Below are positions 33,962 to 41,611 of a stretch of 64,000 bases of DNA, one piece after another; positions within the stretch are counted from its first letter, which is position 1; each line of letters starts with the position of its first letter. Source of the DNA: Betaproteobacteria bacterium. Its GTDB lineage: Bacteria; Pseudomonadota; Gammaproteobacteria; Burkholderiales; Usitatibacteraceae. A program made the position numbers and the translations under genes. The stretch is taken from contig JADKJU010000002.1 in NCBI GenBank assembly GCA_016720855.1, positions 868,001 to 932,000 on the forward strand, read 5' to 3'. The notes beneath the pieces were generated by a model. It searched no databases. It was given only the letters and a program-made list of their open reading frames with translations, and was not told the DNA's origin.

Positions 33962-34578
33962 TGCGGGGCGCTCGTTCCCGGGCCCTTGTCCGGCTTGAGG
34001 TCGATCGATGGCGCCTCGGCGCGCGGCAGGGGCTTGCCATCAGGTCCCTTCTTCTGCGGGACGATGGTCGCCTTCACGCGCGAGCCGGGTACCTCCGGAG
34101 CGCCGGGCGCGGCGCCCGTCACCTGGAAGAACTCCTTGCCGCGGTCGTACGAAATGAAGTCGCCGGTGAGCTCGCCCTGGGAGCTGTGCAACCGCGCCCG
34201 GTTGAACAGCTTGAGAAGCTCGCTGCGGTCGTCGAATTCGGCACGCTCGGCGGAGCCGTCCATCCAGTCATCGACCTTGTCGCGCTTCTGGCGGAAGGTG
34301 ACCGGGGCGCCCGTCGCGATGTAGGTGCGATAGCCCTGCGCATCTTCGCGAACGACGATCCTCGCGGAGGTGATGCGCATCGTGCCTTGCGTGACGATCA
34401 CGTTGCCCTCGTACACCGCCTCCTTTTTCGCGTCGTCCGCCGTAAGCCGGTCCGCGAGCACCTGGATGTCCTTTTCCCGGTCGGCCTTTTCGGCGTGGGC
34501 GGTGGCCGAGACGGCGAGCGCGCAGGCGAGCAGGAGCCGCGAGGCGAGGGCGATCGGAGTAGTGGTTGAATGGCGCAT
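33958..34578 (-). CDS. lptA: LPS transport periplasmic protein LptA
   Basis: 206 aa. Signal peptide ending AVSATAHAEK (cleavage near residue 29). The OstA-like beta-jellyroll includes DIQVLADRLTADDAKKEAVYEGNVIVTQGT and GSRVKATIVPQ. It has a long Lys/Pro/Asp tail. LptA forms the periplasmic bridge between LptC and LptD. The ATG overlaps the lptC stop by one base. Confidence 0.92.
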   Translation of the reverse strand: MRHSTTTPIALASRLLLACALAVSATAHAEKADREKDIQVLADRLTADDAKKEAVYEGNVIVTQGTMRITSARIVVREDAQGYRTYIATGAPVTFRQKRDKVDDWMDGSAERAEFDDRSELLKLFNRARLHSSQGELTGDFISYDRGKEFFQVTGAAPGAPEVPGSRVKATIVPQKKGPDGKPLPRAEAPSIDLKPDKGPGTSAPQ

Positions 34579-35144
34579 CAGCGGCGGGGCTTGAGAATGG
34601 CGCGCACGTGATCGAGCTTGAGAATGCGCGTCTGGTTGTTCAACTCGAGGCCCGACGCCTCGACGCGGGCTTCGGGGTTCACCATCAGCACCGGCCCGGT
34701 GGTGCGGGCCACGCCGGCGTCGGGGAGGACGAGAAGGCGTTCCGTCGTGACCGTGGAAGCTTCGTATCGTTCGTCCGCCTCGCGCACCAGCACGACGTTT
34801 CCCTCGAACCAGATCTTGTCGCCGCCCTCGAGGAGCCGGCCCTTGTCCGAGGCGACGGTCACGCGGGGCTGCCCGGGCTCGAACGACTCGAGAGCGAGCT
34901 TGTCCATGAGCGCCGAATCGTCGTCAGGATAATGTACCATCTTGCGCGCCGTGAGGGTGTAGAGGGTCCGGCCGTCCTCGCCGAACTTGCGCGCGCTGAA
35001 ATTCTCGACGATGAGGTCCGGGTCGTGGCGCAGCTTCGCGTCGGCGCGGATGCCCTTGGGTTGCACCAGCTGGTCGAGCCACCAAGTGAGGGCGACAAGC
35101 AAACCGAGGATGCCCAGAGGCAGCCACGACGAGGGGCGGACCAC
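34578..35144 (-). CDS. lptC: LPS export protein LptC
   Basis: 188 aa. One N-terminal transmembrane helix (WLPLGILGLLVALTWWLDQLV), then the LptC jellyroll (DLIVENFSARKFGEDGRTLYTLTARKM, VASDKGRLLEGGDKIWFEGNVVL). It docks on LptBFG and hands LPS to LptA. It starts 3 bases after the kdsC stop. Confidence 0.92.
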   Translation of the reverse strand: MVRPSSWLPLGILGLLVALTWWLDQLVQPKGIRADAKLRHDPDLIVENFSARKFGEDGRTLYTLTARKMVHYPDDDSALMDKLALESFEPGQPRVTVASDKGRLLEGGDKIWFEGNVVLVREADERYEASTVTTERLLVLPDAGVARTTGPVLMVNPEARVEASGLELNNQTRILKLDHVRAILKPRR

Positions 35145-35147
35145 CGG

Positions 35148-35678
35148 CTATCCCCGGTTCCCGTGGCGGCCGGCGACGCTCTCGAGCGTGCCCTGCGCGC
35201 GCATCACGAATTCGCAGAATTCGCGCACCGCCCCGTGGCCGCCGCCGGCCTGCGTGACGAGATGGGCGATCGCTTTTACCTCCGGCACCGCATTGGCGAC
35301 CGCGGCCGCCAGGCCGCAGCGCGCAAGCACGGGGGCGTCGGGAAGATCGTCGCCCATGAACGCGCATTGCGAGGCTTGCAGGCCCAGCTGCGCTCGCAGT
35401 ATCTCGAAGTGCTCGACCTTGTCGTCGGCGCCCAGGATCACATGGGGCATTCCCAGCTCCCGCGCGCGCGCGGCGGCGGCTTCGGAGCGGCGGCCCGACA
35501 GCAATCCCGTGGCCACGCCCGATTGCGCGAGCATCTTCAGGCCATGCCCGTCGAGGATGTTGAACACCTTCATCGCTTCGCCCGCGGGACCGTAGTAGAG
35601 GCGCCCGTCGGTCAGCACGCCGTCGACGTCGAAGAGCGCGAGGCGGATGGCGCGGGCGCGGGCGATAACGTCGGGCAT
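35148..35678 (-). CDS. kdsC: 3-deoxy-D-manno-octulosonate 8-phosphate phosphatase
   Basis: 176 aa, HAD superfamily without a cap. Motif I is LALFDVDGVLTDG (nucleophile Asp and acid/base Asp), with NILDGHGLKML, the conserved Lys in GADDKVEHFE, and the metal site CAFMGDDLPDAPVL. It dephosphorylates KDO-8-P for lipid A inner core. The ATG at 35678 fits the family length. The gene is separated from kdsD by a 10-bp inverted-repeat element. Confidence 0.94.
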   Translation of the reverse strand: MPDVIARARAIRLALFDVDGVLTDGRLYYGPAGEAMKVFNILDGHGLKMLAQSGVATGLLSGRRSEAAAARARELGMPHVILGADDKVEHFEILRAQLGLQASQCAFMGDDLPDAPVLARCGLAAAVANAVPEVKAIAHLVTQAGGGHGAVREFCEFVMRAQGTLESVAGRHGNRG

Positions 35679-35687
35679 CTTCACGGT

Positions 35688-35756
35688 GTCAGGTTGCGCG
35701 TCTGCGGGGGCCACGATGGATCGGTCATCGGCGTTCTCGCGGCGGAGCAACCTGAC
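35688..35756. repeat. Inverted-repeat element between kdsD and kdsC (REP-like)
   Basis: GTCAGGTTGC (35688-35697) and GCAACCTGAC (35747-35756) form a perfect 10-bp inverted repeat enclosing 49 bases. The outer side continues as CCCC. Such GGGGTCAGGTTG ends recall REP-like mobile palindromes common in proteobacterial intergenic regions. It is the only such element in the window and could also fold in the kdsD-kdsC transcript as a processing hairpin. Confidence 0.45.
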
Positions 35757-35761
35757 CCCAT

Positions 35762-36766
35762 TCAGATGACCCCGGCACGCAGGAGGTCGTCCACGTGCAG
35801 CGCGCCGACGAGCTTTCCCGCGTCGTCCACGACGAGAAGGCGGCCGCTGACGTGGTGCGCCTGCATCACCTGCGCGGCCTCGGCGGCCAGGCGCGAGGGT
35901 GCGATCGAGCGCGGGCTTCTCGTCATCACGTCGGCAACCTCGAGGCCGCGGATATCCTCGTGCTTCTCCAGCGCGCGGCGAAGGTCGCCGTCGGTGAAGA
36001 GGCCTGCCACCCGGCCGTCCGCTTCCACGATGGCGGTCATGCCCAGGCCCTTCTGGCTCATCTCCAGGATGGCTTCCTTGAGCGTGGCGCCCACGCCCAC
36101 CTGCGGGAGCCGCTCGCCGGTGTGCATCACGTCCGAGACATGCAGGAGCAGCTTGCGGCCGAGCGTGCCACCCGGATGGTGCAGCGCGTAATCCTCGCTG
36201 CCGAATCCGTGCGCCTGCAGCAGGGCAACGGCAAGCGCGTCTCCGAGGGCAAGGGCAGCGGTCGTGCTCGCGGTGGGTGCCAGGTTCATCGGGCACGCCT
36301 CCTTCTCGACTGCCGCGTCGAGGTGGACGTCGGATTCGCGTGCGAGCGTCGATTGCGCACGGCCGGTGATCGCGATCACTCTCGCGCCGCGGCGCTTGAT
36401 GAGCGGAAGGATGCGCAGGATCTCGTCGGATTCTCCGGAGTGGGAGATCGCGATGACGACGTCGCCCGAGGCGATCATGCCGAGGTCGCCATGGCTCGCC
36501 TCCGCGGGGTGCATGAAGAACGCAGGCGTTCCGGTCGAGGCGAGCGTTGAGGCGATCTTGCCTCCGACGTGCCCCGACTTTCCCATGCCCGTCACGACGA
36601 CGCGGCCCTTCGAGGCGAGGATCACCTCCACCGCCGCCAGAAAGGGCGCGCCGAGGCGATCGGCGAGCGCCAGCACGGCGGCCGCCTCGACTTCGAGCAC
36701 TTCCCTCGCGAGCGAGATGATGCGCGCCGCATCGGTAAGCGGGAGGGGATGGTGTAGATTTGTCAC
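35762..36766 (-). CDS. kdsD: Arabinose-5-phosphate isomerase
   Basis: 334 aa from GTG 36766. The SIS domain (GRVVVTGMGKSGHVGGKIASTLASTGTP, HGDLGMIASGDVVIAISHSGESDEI, the catalytic-region EACPMNLAPTASTT) is followed by two CBS domains (VSDVMHTGERLP and VADVMTRSPRSI), ending HVDDLLRAGVI. It makes arabinose-5-P for KDO. A longer frame from 36820 exists but would overlap the divergent antiporter start, and residues upstream of the GTG are not family-like. TATACT at 36779-36774 puts transcription start at or next to this GTG. Confidence 0.93.
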   Translation of the reverse strand: MTNLHHPLPLTDAARIISLAREVLEVEAAAVLALADRLGAPFLAAVEVILASKGRVVVTGMGKSGHVGGKIASTLASTGTPAFFMHPAEASHGDLGMIASGDVVIAISHSGESDEILRILPLIKRRGARVIAITGRAQSTLARESDVHLDAAVEKEACPMNLAPTASTTAALALGDALAVALLQAHGFGSEDYALHHPGGTLGRKLLLHVSDVMHTGERLPQVGVGATLKEAILEMSQKGLGMTAIVEADGRVAGLFTDGDLRRALEKHEDIRGLEVADVMTRSPRSIAPSRLAAEAAQVMQAHHVSGRLLVVDDAGKLVGALHVDDLLRAGVI

Positions 36767-36814
36767 GGGGCAAAGTATAAAGGGATTGCCCTTCCCCCGC
36801 CGCCTGCGCCCACG

Positions 36815-38782
36815 ATGCACGAAGCCCTTCCCGTCGCTCTCATCCTTCTCGGCTCCGCGGTCGCGGTGGTCCTGCTATTCCGGCGCCTTTCCATGCCGGC
36901 TATCCTGGGCTACCTGATCGTGGGCGTTGCCATCGGGCCGGCCGCACTCGGGTTCGTCGCCGCTTCCGAGGAGAAGCGCTACCTCGCGGAATTCGGGGTC
37001 GTGTTCCTCATGTTCTCCGTGGGCCTGGAATTCAGCCTGCCGCAGCTCATGGCGATGCGGCGAACGGTGTTCGGCTTCGGCGGCGCGCAGGTGACTCTGA
37101 CGATGGTGCTTGCCGCTGCCGTGGCGCTCGCGGCCGGAGAATCGTGGAAGACGGGGCTCATCGTGGGCGGCGTGCTGGCGATGTCGTCCACCGCCATCGT
37201 TTCCAAGACGCTTTCCGAACAGGCCCAGCTGCACACGCCGGCGGGGCGCAGGATCATGGGCGTGCTCCTGTTCCAGGACCTCGCGGTCATCCCGCTCCTG
37301 GTCCTCATCCCGGCGCTGGCGCTTCCGGCGGAAGCCCTCGCGGGTGCGATCGCGGTCGCGATGCTGAAGGCCGCGGTGGTGCTGGCCGTGGTGCTTTTCG
37401 TCGGGCAGCGGCTCATGCGCCCGCTCTTCCACGCGGTGGCGAAGCAGAAGTCCTCGGAACTCTTCGTGCTCTTCGTGCTGCTGGTCACGCTCGGGCTTGC
37501 GTGGGTCACCGAGATCACGGGGCTGTCGCTGGCCCTGGGCGCCTTCCTGGCCGGCATGCTCATTTCGGAGACCGAGTACCGCTACCAGGTGGACGACTAC
37601 ATCAAGCCGTTCCGCGACGTGCTTCTCGGCTTCTTCTTCGTGACCATCGGCATGCTGCTGGATCCGCGCGTGGTGCTCGCGCAATGGTTCCCGGTCACTC
37701 TGGTGCTGGTGGCCCTGCTTGCCGTGAAATTCGCGCTGATCTTCTGGCTGGGGCGGGTATTCGACAACGAGAAGCCGACGGCGCTTCGTTGCGCGCTCGC
37801 TCTCGCGCCGGCCGGCGAATTCGGGTTCGTGCTGCTTTCGCTCGCGGGGCGCGAGGGCGCGATGGCGCCGGCCACCCTCCAGGTGGTTCTTGCCGGAGCG
37901 CTCCTGTCGATGCTGGTGACCCCGGTGCTCCTGGCCCACTCCGAGCGCATCGTCCTTTACTTCGTCGAGAGCGAGTGGACACAGCGCGCGATGGCGCTGC
38001 ACCAGCTCGCGGTGAAAACGATGGCCACGCAGGGGCACGTCATCGTCTGCGGATACGGGCGCAGCGGGCAGGCGCTTGCCCGCTTTCTCGAGCGCGAAGG
38101 CGTTTCGGTCATCGCGCTGGATGCCGATCCGGAGCGCGTCCGGCAGGCGGCGGCGGCGGGCGATTCCGTGGTTTTCGGCGACGCCGCGCGCCGCGAGGTG
38201 CTGGTGGCCGCGGCGCTGACCCGTGCGGTGGCGGTAGTGGTGAGTTTCGCGGATACGACCAAGGCCCTCACCATCCTGGCGCACGTGCGCGAGATGCGCC
38301 CGGAGCTGCCGGTCATCGTGCGCACGTGGGACGACACGGACGTGGGCAAGCTTCGCGAAGCCGGCGCGGCAGAGATCGTGGCCGAGGTGGTCGAGGGCTC
38401 CCTCATGCTTGCCACGCAGACCATGCTGCTGCTGGGTGTGCCGCTCAACCGCGTGCTGCGCAGGCTACGCGAGGTCCGCTCGGAGCGGTATCACCTGATG
38501 AGCGGCTTCTTCCCCGGTTCCACGGACACCGAGGACGATGCCGAGGCGGCGCAGCCCCGCCTTCGCTCGGTGATGGTCGGCCCCAGCGCTGCGTCAGTGG
38601 GCATGACCCTCGAGAGCCTGAATCTCGAGGCGATGCAGGTCGAGGTGACGGCGGTGCGCCGGCAGGGGGTCCGCGAGACCAATCCTTCGCGCGGCATGCG
38701 GCTGCGCGAGAACGACATCGTCGTCCTGCTGGGTTCGCAGGAAGCGCTGGCCAAGGCGGAGATCCGCCTCCTTCAGGGGTAA
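36815..38782 (+). CDS. CPA2 monovalent cation:proton antiporter, KefB/YbaL-like
   Basis: 655 aa. About 12 membrane helices in the first 390 residues (MPAILGYLIVGVAIGP, FGVVFLMFSVGLEFSLPQL, LALGAFLAGMLISETEY). A TrkA-N/RCK domain follows, starting VIVCGYGRSGQALARFLE (Rossmann GxGxxG at about residue 410). A TrkA-C domain lies at the end (EVTAVRRQGVRETNPSRGMRLRENDIVVLLG). It is probably a potassium or sodium efflux antiporter gated by nucleotide or glutathione conjugates. The exact ion and the KefB, KefC or YbaL name cannot be settled. Confidence 0.9.
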   Translation: MHEALPVALILLGSAVAVVLLFRRLSMPAILGYLIVGVAIGPAALGFVAASEEKRYLAEFGVVFLMFSVGLEFSLPQLMAMRRTVFGFGGAQVTLTMVLAAAVALAAGESWKTGLIVGGVLAMSSTAIVSKTLSEQAQLHTPAGRRIMGVLLFQDLAVIPLLVLIPALALPAEALAGAIAVAMLKAAVVLAVVLFVGQRLMRPLFHAVAKQKSSELFVLFVLLVTLGLAWVTEITGLSLALGAFLAGMLISETEYRYQVDDYIKPFRDVLLGFFFVTIGMLLDPRVVLAQWFPVTLVLVALLAVKFALIFWLGRVFDNEKPTALRCALALAPAGEFGFVLLSLAGREGAMAPATLQVVLAGALLSMLVTPVLLAHSERIVLYFVESEWTQRAMALHQLAVKTMATQGHVIVCGYGRSGQALARFLEREGVSVIALDADPERVRQAAAAGDSVVFGDAARREVLVAAALTRAVAVVVSFADTTKALTILAHVREMRPELPVIVRTWDDTDVGKLREAGAAEIVAEVVEGSLMLATQTMLLLGVPLNRVLRRLREVRSERYHLMSGFFPGSTDTEDDAEAAQPRLRSVMVGPSAASVGMTLESLNLEAMQVEVTAVRRQGVRETNPSRGMRLRENDIVVLLGSQEALAKAEIRLLQG

Positions 38783-38809
38783 AAAAAACGGCCCGCGCGA
38801 GGCGGGCCG
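38781..38809 (-). terminator. Strong intrinsic terminator of the prepilin unit (possibly bidirectional)
   Basis: CGGCCCGC (38789-38796) and GCGGGCCG (38802-38809) form a perfect 8-bp stem with loop GCGAG. On the minus strand it is followed by eight T (38788-38781), the canonical form, and serves the prepilin gene ending at 38832. On the plus strand it lies just after the antiporter stop, preceded by A8 and followed only by a weak CCCATTTC. Confidence 0.9.
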
Positions 38810-38831
38810 CCCATTTCGATTCGACGATCCG

Positions 38832-39485
38832 TCAGAAGACGTAGCAGACGGTGTACGAGGTTGCGTCGTCGATCGCGGCGGTCGCTACCGCCGCCGTGCC
38901 CAGCGCGGAGCCCACGGCAACGGCGCGCATCGAGCCGCCGGCGGTATTGCTGTCGTCCATCTGCACGTCGAGCTGCTTCACGAACTTGCCCAGGATGCCT
39001 TCCGAGCAGATCTGGTAGGTGCCGCTCATCCCGGAGATCTGGAGTTGTGCCGTAGCCGCACTGCTGATGCCGAGCTTGCCGCCCAGGGCGTTCTTCGGAA
39101 TGTAGTCCGCATCGGCGGTGGCGGTGGGGCCGGGGGCGAGGTTCGCCAGGCGAACGTGCTGCCAGAAGAGGATGGATTCATCGGTCAGGGTGGCCGAGTT
39201 CCAGGCGCCTTCGACGACACCGTTCCCGACGGTGCCCCCTGTGGTGGCGTTGGTGGCGCCGTTGATGTGCGTGGAGGCGGCCGAGTCGTCGCCGGGCAGG
39301 GACTTGAATTTGTCCTGGTACCCGTAGATGAAAGTCGGAATGGTGCGGAAATCGTTCGCCAGGTTCTTCACCTTGGCGCTGTTGATCAGTTCCTGGCCCT
39401 TGAGGATGCCCCCGAGGAGCAGGCCGATGATGACCAGCACGATCGCGATTTCAACGAGCGTGAAGCCGGATTGTTGCGATTTCAT
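38832..39485 (-). CDS. Sigma-54-controlled prepilin (candidate major pilin of the MSHA-type pilus)
   Basis: 217 aa from ATG 39485, preceded by AGGAGAAGAAA. Leader MKSQQSG, cleavage motif G/FTLVEIAIVLVIIG (Gly7, Glu12), then the conserved GGILKGQELINSAKVKNLANDF. Two cysteines near the C-terminus (QICSEG, TVCYVF) could close a D-loop. It is the only prepilin near the MSHA-type locus with its own promoter and strong terminator, as expected of an abundant subunit. Its promoter is of the sigma-54 class (39678-39693). An MshA-like major pilin is the best guess. Confidence 0.85.
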   Translation of the reverse strand: MKSQQSGFTLVEIAIVLVIIGLLLGGILKGQELINSAKVKNLANDFRTIPTFIYGYQDKFKSLPGDDSAASTHINGATNATTGGTVGNGVVEGAWNSATLTDESILFWQHVRLANLAPGPTATADADYIPKNALGGKLGISSAATAQLQISGMSGTYQICSEGILGKFVKQLDVQMDDSNTAGGSMRAVAVGSALGTAAVATAAIDDATSYTVCYVF

Positions 39486-39516
39486 TTTCTTCTCCTGGTG
39501 TAGAGGCGGGTGACGC

Positions 39517-39642
39517 TCAGAAGCCGAAGAGCCCGGCCAATTGGCGCGAGTTCTCGATGACCCGCGCGATGAGGCCCAGCAGCAGTCCGGAGCCGAGAAC
39601 GGCGACGGCGGCATCGAGTGGCTTCAGTGTCGGGGTCTTCAT
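39517..39642 (-). CDS. 41-residue membrane peptide, first gene of the sigma-54 pilin unit
   Basis: ATG 39642 has a good ribosome site (AGGAG at 39653-39649, 6 bases away) and lies about 25 bases after the predicted sigma-54 start. The product MKTPTLKPLDAAVAV...FGF has a basic N-terminus, one transmembrane-like segment (AAVAVLGSGLLLGLIARVI) and a short polar/aromatic tail. It ends 31 bases before the prepilin ATG. It is too short for standard gene callers. No family is recognised; it could be a pilin chaperone, an assembly accessory or a leader peptide. Confidence 0.65.
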   Translation of the reverse strand: MKTPTLKPLDAAVAVLGSGLLLGLIARVIENSRQLAGLFGF

Positions 39643-39677
39643 GGTGAGCTCCTGGGTCGGTTGTGCACCCAAGTCTA

Positions 39678-39693
39678 TGCAACCGCCATGCCA
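39678..39693 (-). promoter_or_regulatory. Sigma-54 (-24/-12) promoter of the pilin unit
   Basis: Minus-strand TGGCATGGCGGTTGCA matches the RpoN consensus TGGCACG-N4-TTGCA with one change (T for C). The invariant GG and GC are 10 bases apart. It lies 36 bases upstream of the small ORF, with start expected near 39667. rpoN is encoded at 31.7-33.2 kb. Confidence 0.85.
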
Positions 39694-39778
39694 GAAGTGT
39701 TAAGCATTTGATTTTGAATGATTAAGCGACAAATGTTCCGTTTTGCCAGGCATCGGAACTTCGCTGGCTGTCGAGAAT

Positions 39779-39797
39779 CCGGACACCAGGTGTCTGG
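39779..39797. promoter_or_regulatory. Candidate enhancer-binding dyad for the sigma-54 promoter
   Basis: CCGGACACCAGGTGTCTGG is a 19-bp palindrome, GACACC-A-GGTGTC with flanking CC/GG and one mismatch pair. It is centred about 95 bp upstream of the -24 element, the normal range for an NtrC-type activator. A direct copy of the left half, CCGGACACC, recurs at 39872-39880, and GGACA also at 39811. The regulator at 56771-58222 is the likely binder (inference). Confidence 0.5.
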
Positions 39798-39895
39798 CCC
39801 TCAGGCAATCGGACAGGTTCGCGGGGTCGCCGGTGGTCCGGTGGCTACGTCGCACCTGTGCGATTATCGAGCCGGACACCCCCGACACGATCCCC

Positions 39896-41602
39896 TTGCC
39901 CGCGACTGCCTTCTACGCCACCCGCCTGGGCGGCCTCCTGCACAACTCTCGGCGCTGGGTGGTGCTCGCGATGCTCCTCGCGCTGCACGAGGCGCTCATC
40001 ACCGACCCCGGCGGGAATTTCCAGCGCATCTGGCTGCTCGTGCATTTCGGCCTGTTCCTTATGTGGCAGCCCTTCTTCGAGACCGACCAGGAGCTGGGCA
40101 GGTTCGCGATCGGCCTCCTGGTGGCGATCACCTGTGCGATCCTCTACTTCCTTCCAGGGTGGCTCATCGGCGCGTGGATCTGCGTCCTCATCGGAATTCT
40201 GGGGGGCAAGGTCTTCATGGTGCAGGCCTCGCGGCGCGGCCGGTTCTACCTGGTCGCGTTCTTCTACCTGGCCTCGGTGATGCTGCTTTGGGCGGTGCCG
40301 CGCCTCGTGCTGCGCGAATCGGCGATTCCCGAGCCCGTCGCGGTGTTCGCGCAATGGCTGCTGCCCCTGACGCTGGCTGCGCTGGTATTCCTGCCGTTCG
40401 ACCCGAATGACGACGATTCGCGTCAGGTATTCGATTTCTTCTATGCGGTGCTCGTCTTCCAGCTGGTGGTGGTTCTGGTGCTCGGGTCGATTGCGCTCAT
40501 GCGCTACACCGGCGGGGAGTACTTCCAGGCCGCCGGCCTGACGGTGATCGGCTTCGGCGCCACCCTCTTCGTGCTCGCGGTGTTCTGGGGCCCGCGCGAG
40601 GGGTTCGGGGGTCTGCGGACCTACCTCTCGCGCTACCTGATGTCGGTGGGCATGCCCTTCGAGGTGTGGGTGCGGCGGGTGGCCGAACTGGCCGAGCGCG
40701 AGGCCGATCCGCAACGCTTCCTCGGGCAGGCGCTGCTTCTGGTATCGGAGCTGCCCTGGGTGCGCGGCGGTCGCTGGAAGACCGCGGAGGGCGAGGGCGA
40801 GTTCGGGGCACGCTCGGATGACGTCGTGAAGTTCGGCTTCCACGGGCTCGAACTCACGTTCCATACCGAGATCAGCCTGTCACCGGCGCTCTTCCTGCAC
40901 ATGCGCCTGCTCGCGCAGGTGGTGGGGGAGTTCTACGAGAGCAAGCGCCGCGAAGAGACGATGCGCCGCAACGCCTACCTTCATGCAGTTTACGAAACGG
41001 GCGCGCGCCTCACGCACGACATCAAGAACCTTCTGCAGTCGCTTTATGCGCTCACCTCGGCGTCCCCTCGCGAAGGGGCCATGGACCCGGCCTACGCGAC
41101 CCTCCTGCAGCGCCAGTTACCTCAGCTCACCAAGCGCCTGCAGTCCACGATCGACCAGCTTCGCTCGCCGCAGGTGGAAACGACCGAAGTGCTGCGCCCC
41201 GCGCGGATATGGTGGGCCGACGTCGAGCGCAGGCATTCCGCCGACCGGCTCGTGCTCGAAGCCAGCATCGACGGCGATGCGGGGGTGCCGGCGAACCTGT
41301 TCGACGCGTTTCTCGACAACTGTCTCGACAACGCGCGCGGCACGGGCAGCACGGCGGCGCGCATCAAGGCCTCGCTTGCCGTGAGCCGGGGCCGCGCCGA
41401 ACTCGTTTTCGAAAATGATGGAGATGCCGTGCCGGCTGCGGTCGAGAGGACGCTCTTTCGCGAGCCGATTGCGGACTCGACCAGGGAAGGCCTCGGTATC
41501 GGCCTTTATCAGGTGGCGCGCCTCGCCGCGCAGGCGGGCTACGCCATCGAACTCGCCCACAACGAGCCCGGCCGCGTTGCCTTCCGGCTATATCCGGGCT
41601 GA
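39896..41602 (+). CDS. PrsK-like membrane sensor histidine kinase
   Basis: About 568 aa if started at TTG 39896; the frame is open back to TTG 39743 and includes GTG 39833. The first 50 codons of the longer version overlap the candidate enhancer sites and are not family-like, so the start is uncertain. About nine membrane helices form the N-terminal half. The cytosolic part has the H-box ARLTHDIKNLLQSLYAL (HDIKN, as in the PEP-CTERM system kinase PrsK), N-box FDAFLDNCLDNARG and G-box GLGIGLYQVARLAAQAGY. It has no adjacent regulator; the nearest fitting one is at 56.8 kb. It converges on the prepilin gene at 41612, 9 bases away. Confidence 0.83.
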   Translation: MPATAFYATRLGGLLHNSRRWVVLAMLLALHEALITDPGGNFQRIWLLVHFGLFLMWQPFFETDQELGRFAIGLLVAITCAILYFLPGWLIGAWICVLIGILGGKVFMVQASRRGRFYLVAFFYLASVMLLWAVPRLVLRESAIPEPVAVFAQWLLPLTLAALVFLPFDPNDDDSRQVFDFFYAVLVFQLVVVLVLGSIALMRYTGGEYFQAAGLTVIGFGATLFVLAVFWGPREGFGGLRTYLSRYLMSVGMPFEVWVRRVAELAEREADPQRFLGQALLLVSELPWVRGGRWKTAEGEGEFGARSDDVVKFGFHGLELTFHTEISLSPALFLHMRLLAQVVGEFYESKRREETMRRNAYLHAVYETGARLTHDIKNLLQSLYALTSASPREGAMDPAYATLLQRQLPQLTKRLQSTIDQLRSPQVETTEVLRPARIWWADVERRHSADRLVLEASIDGDAGVPANLFDAFLDNCLDNARGTGSTAARIKASLAVSRGRAELVFENDGDAVPAAVERTLFREPIADSTREGLGIGLYQVARLAAQAGYAIELAHNEPGRVAFRLYPG

Positions 41603-41611
41603 CAGGCCAGC

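Noticed and set aside
39743..39895. First 51 codons of the longest kinase frame as coding sequence
   Set aside because: Contains the palindrome and half-sites and shows no family-like sequence, and its TTG start lacks a ribosome site. Treated as regulatory DNA, with the kinase start left uncertain.
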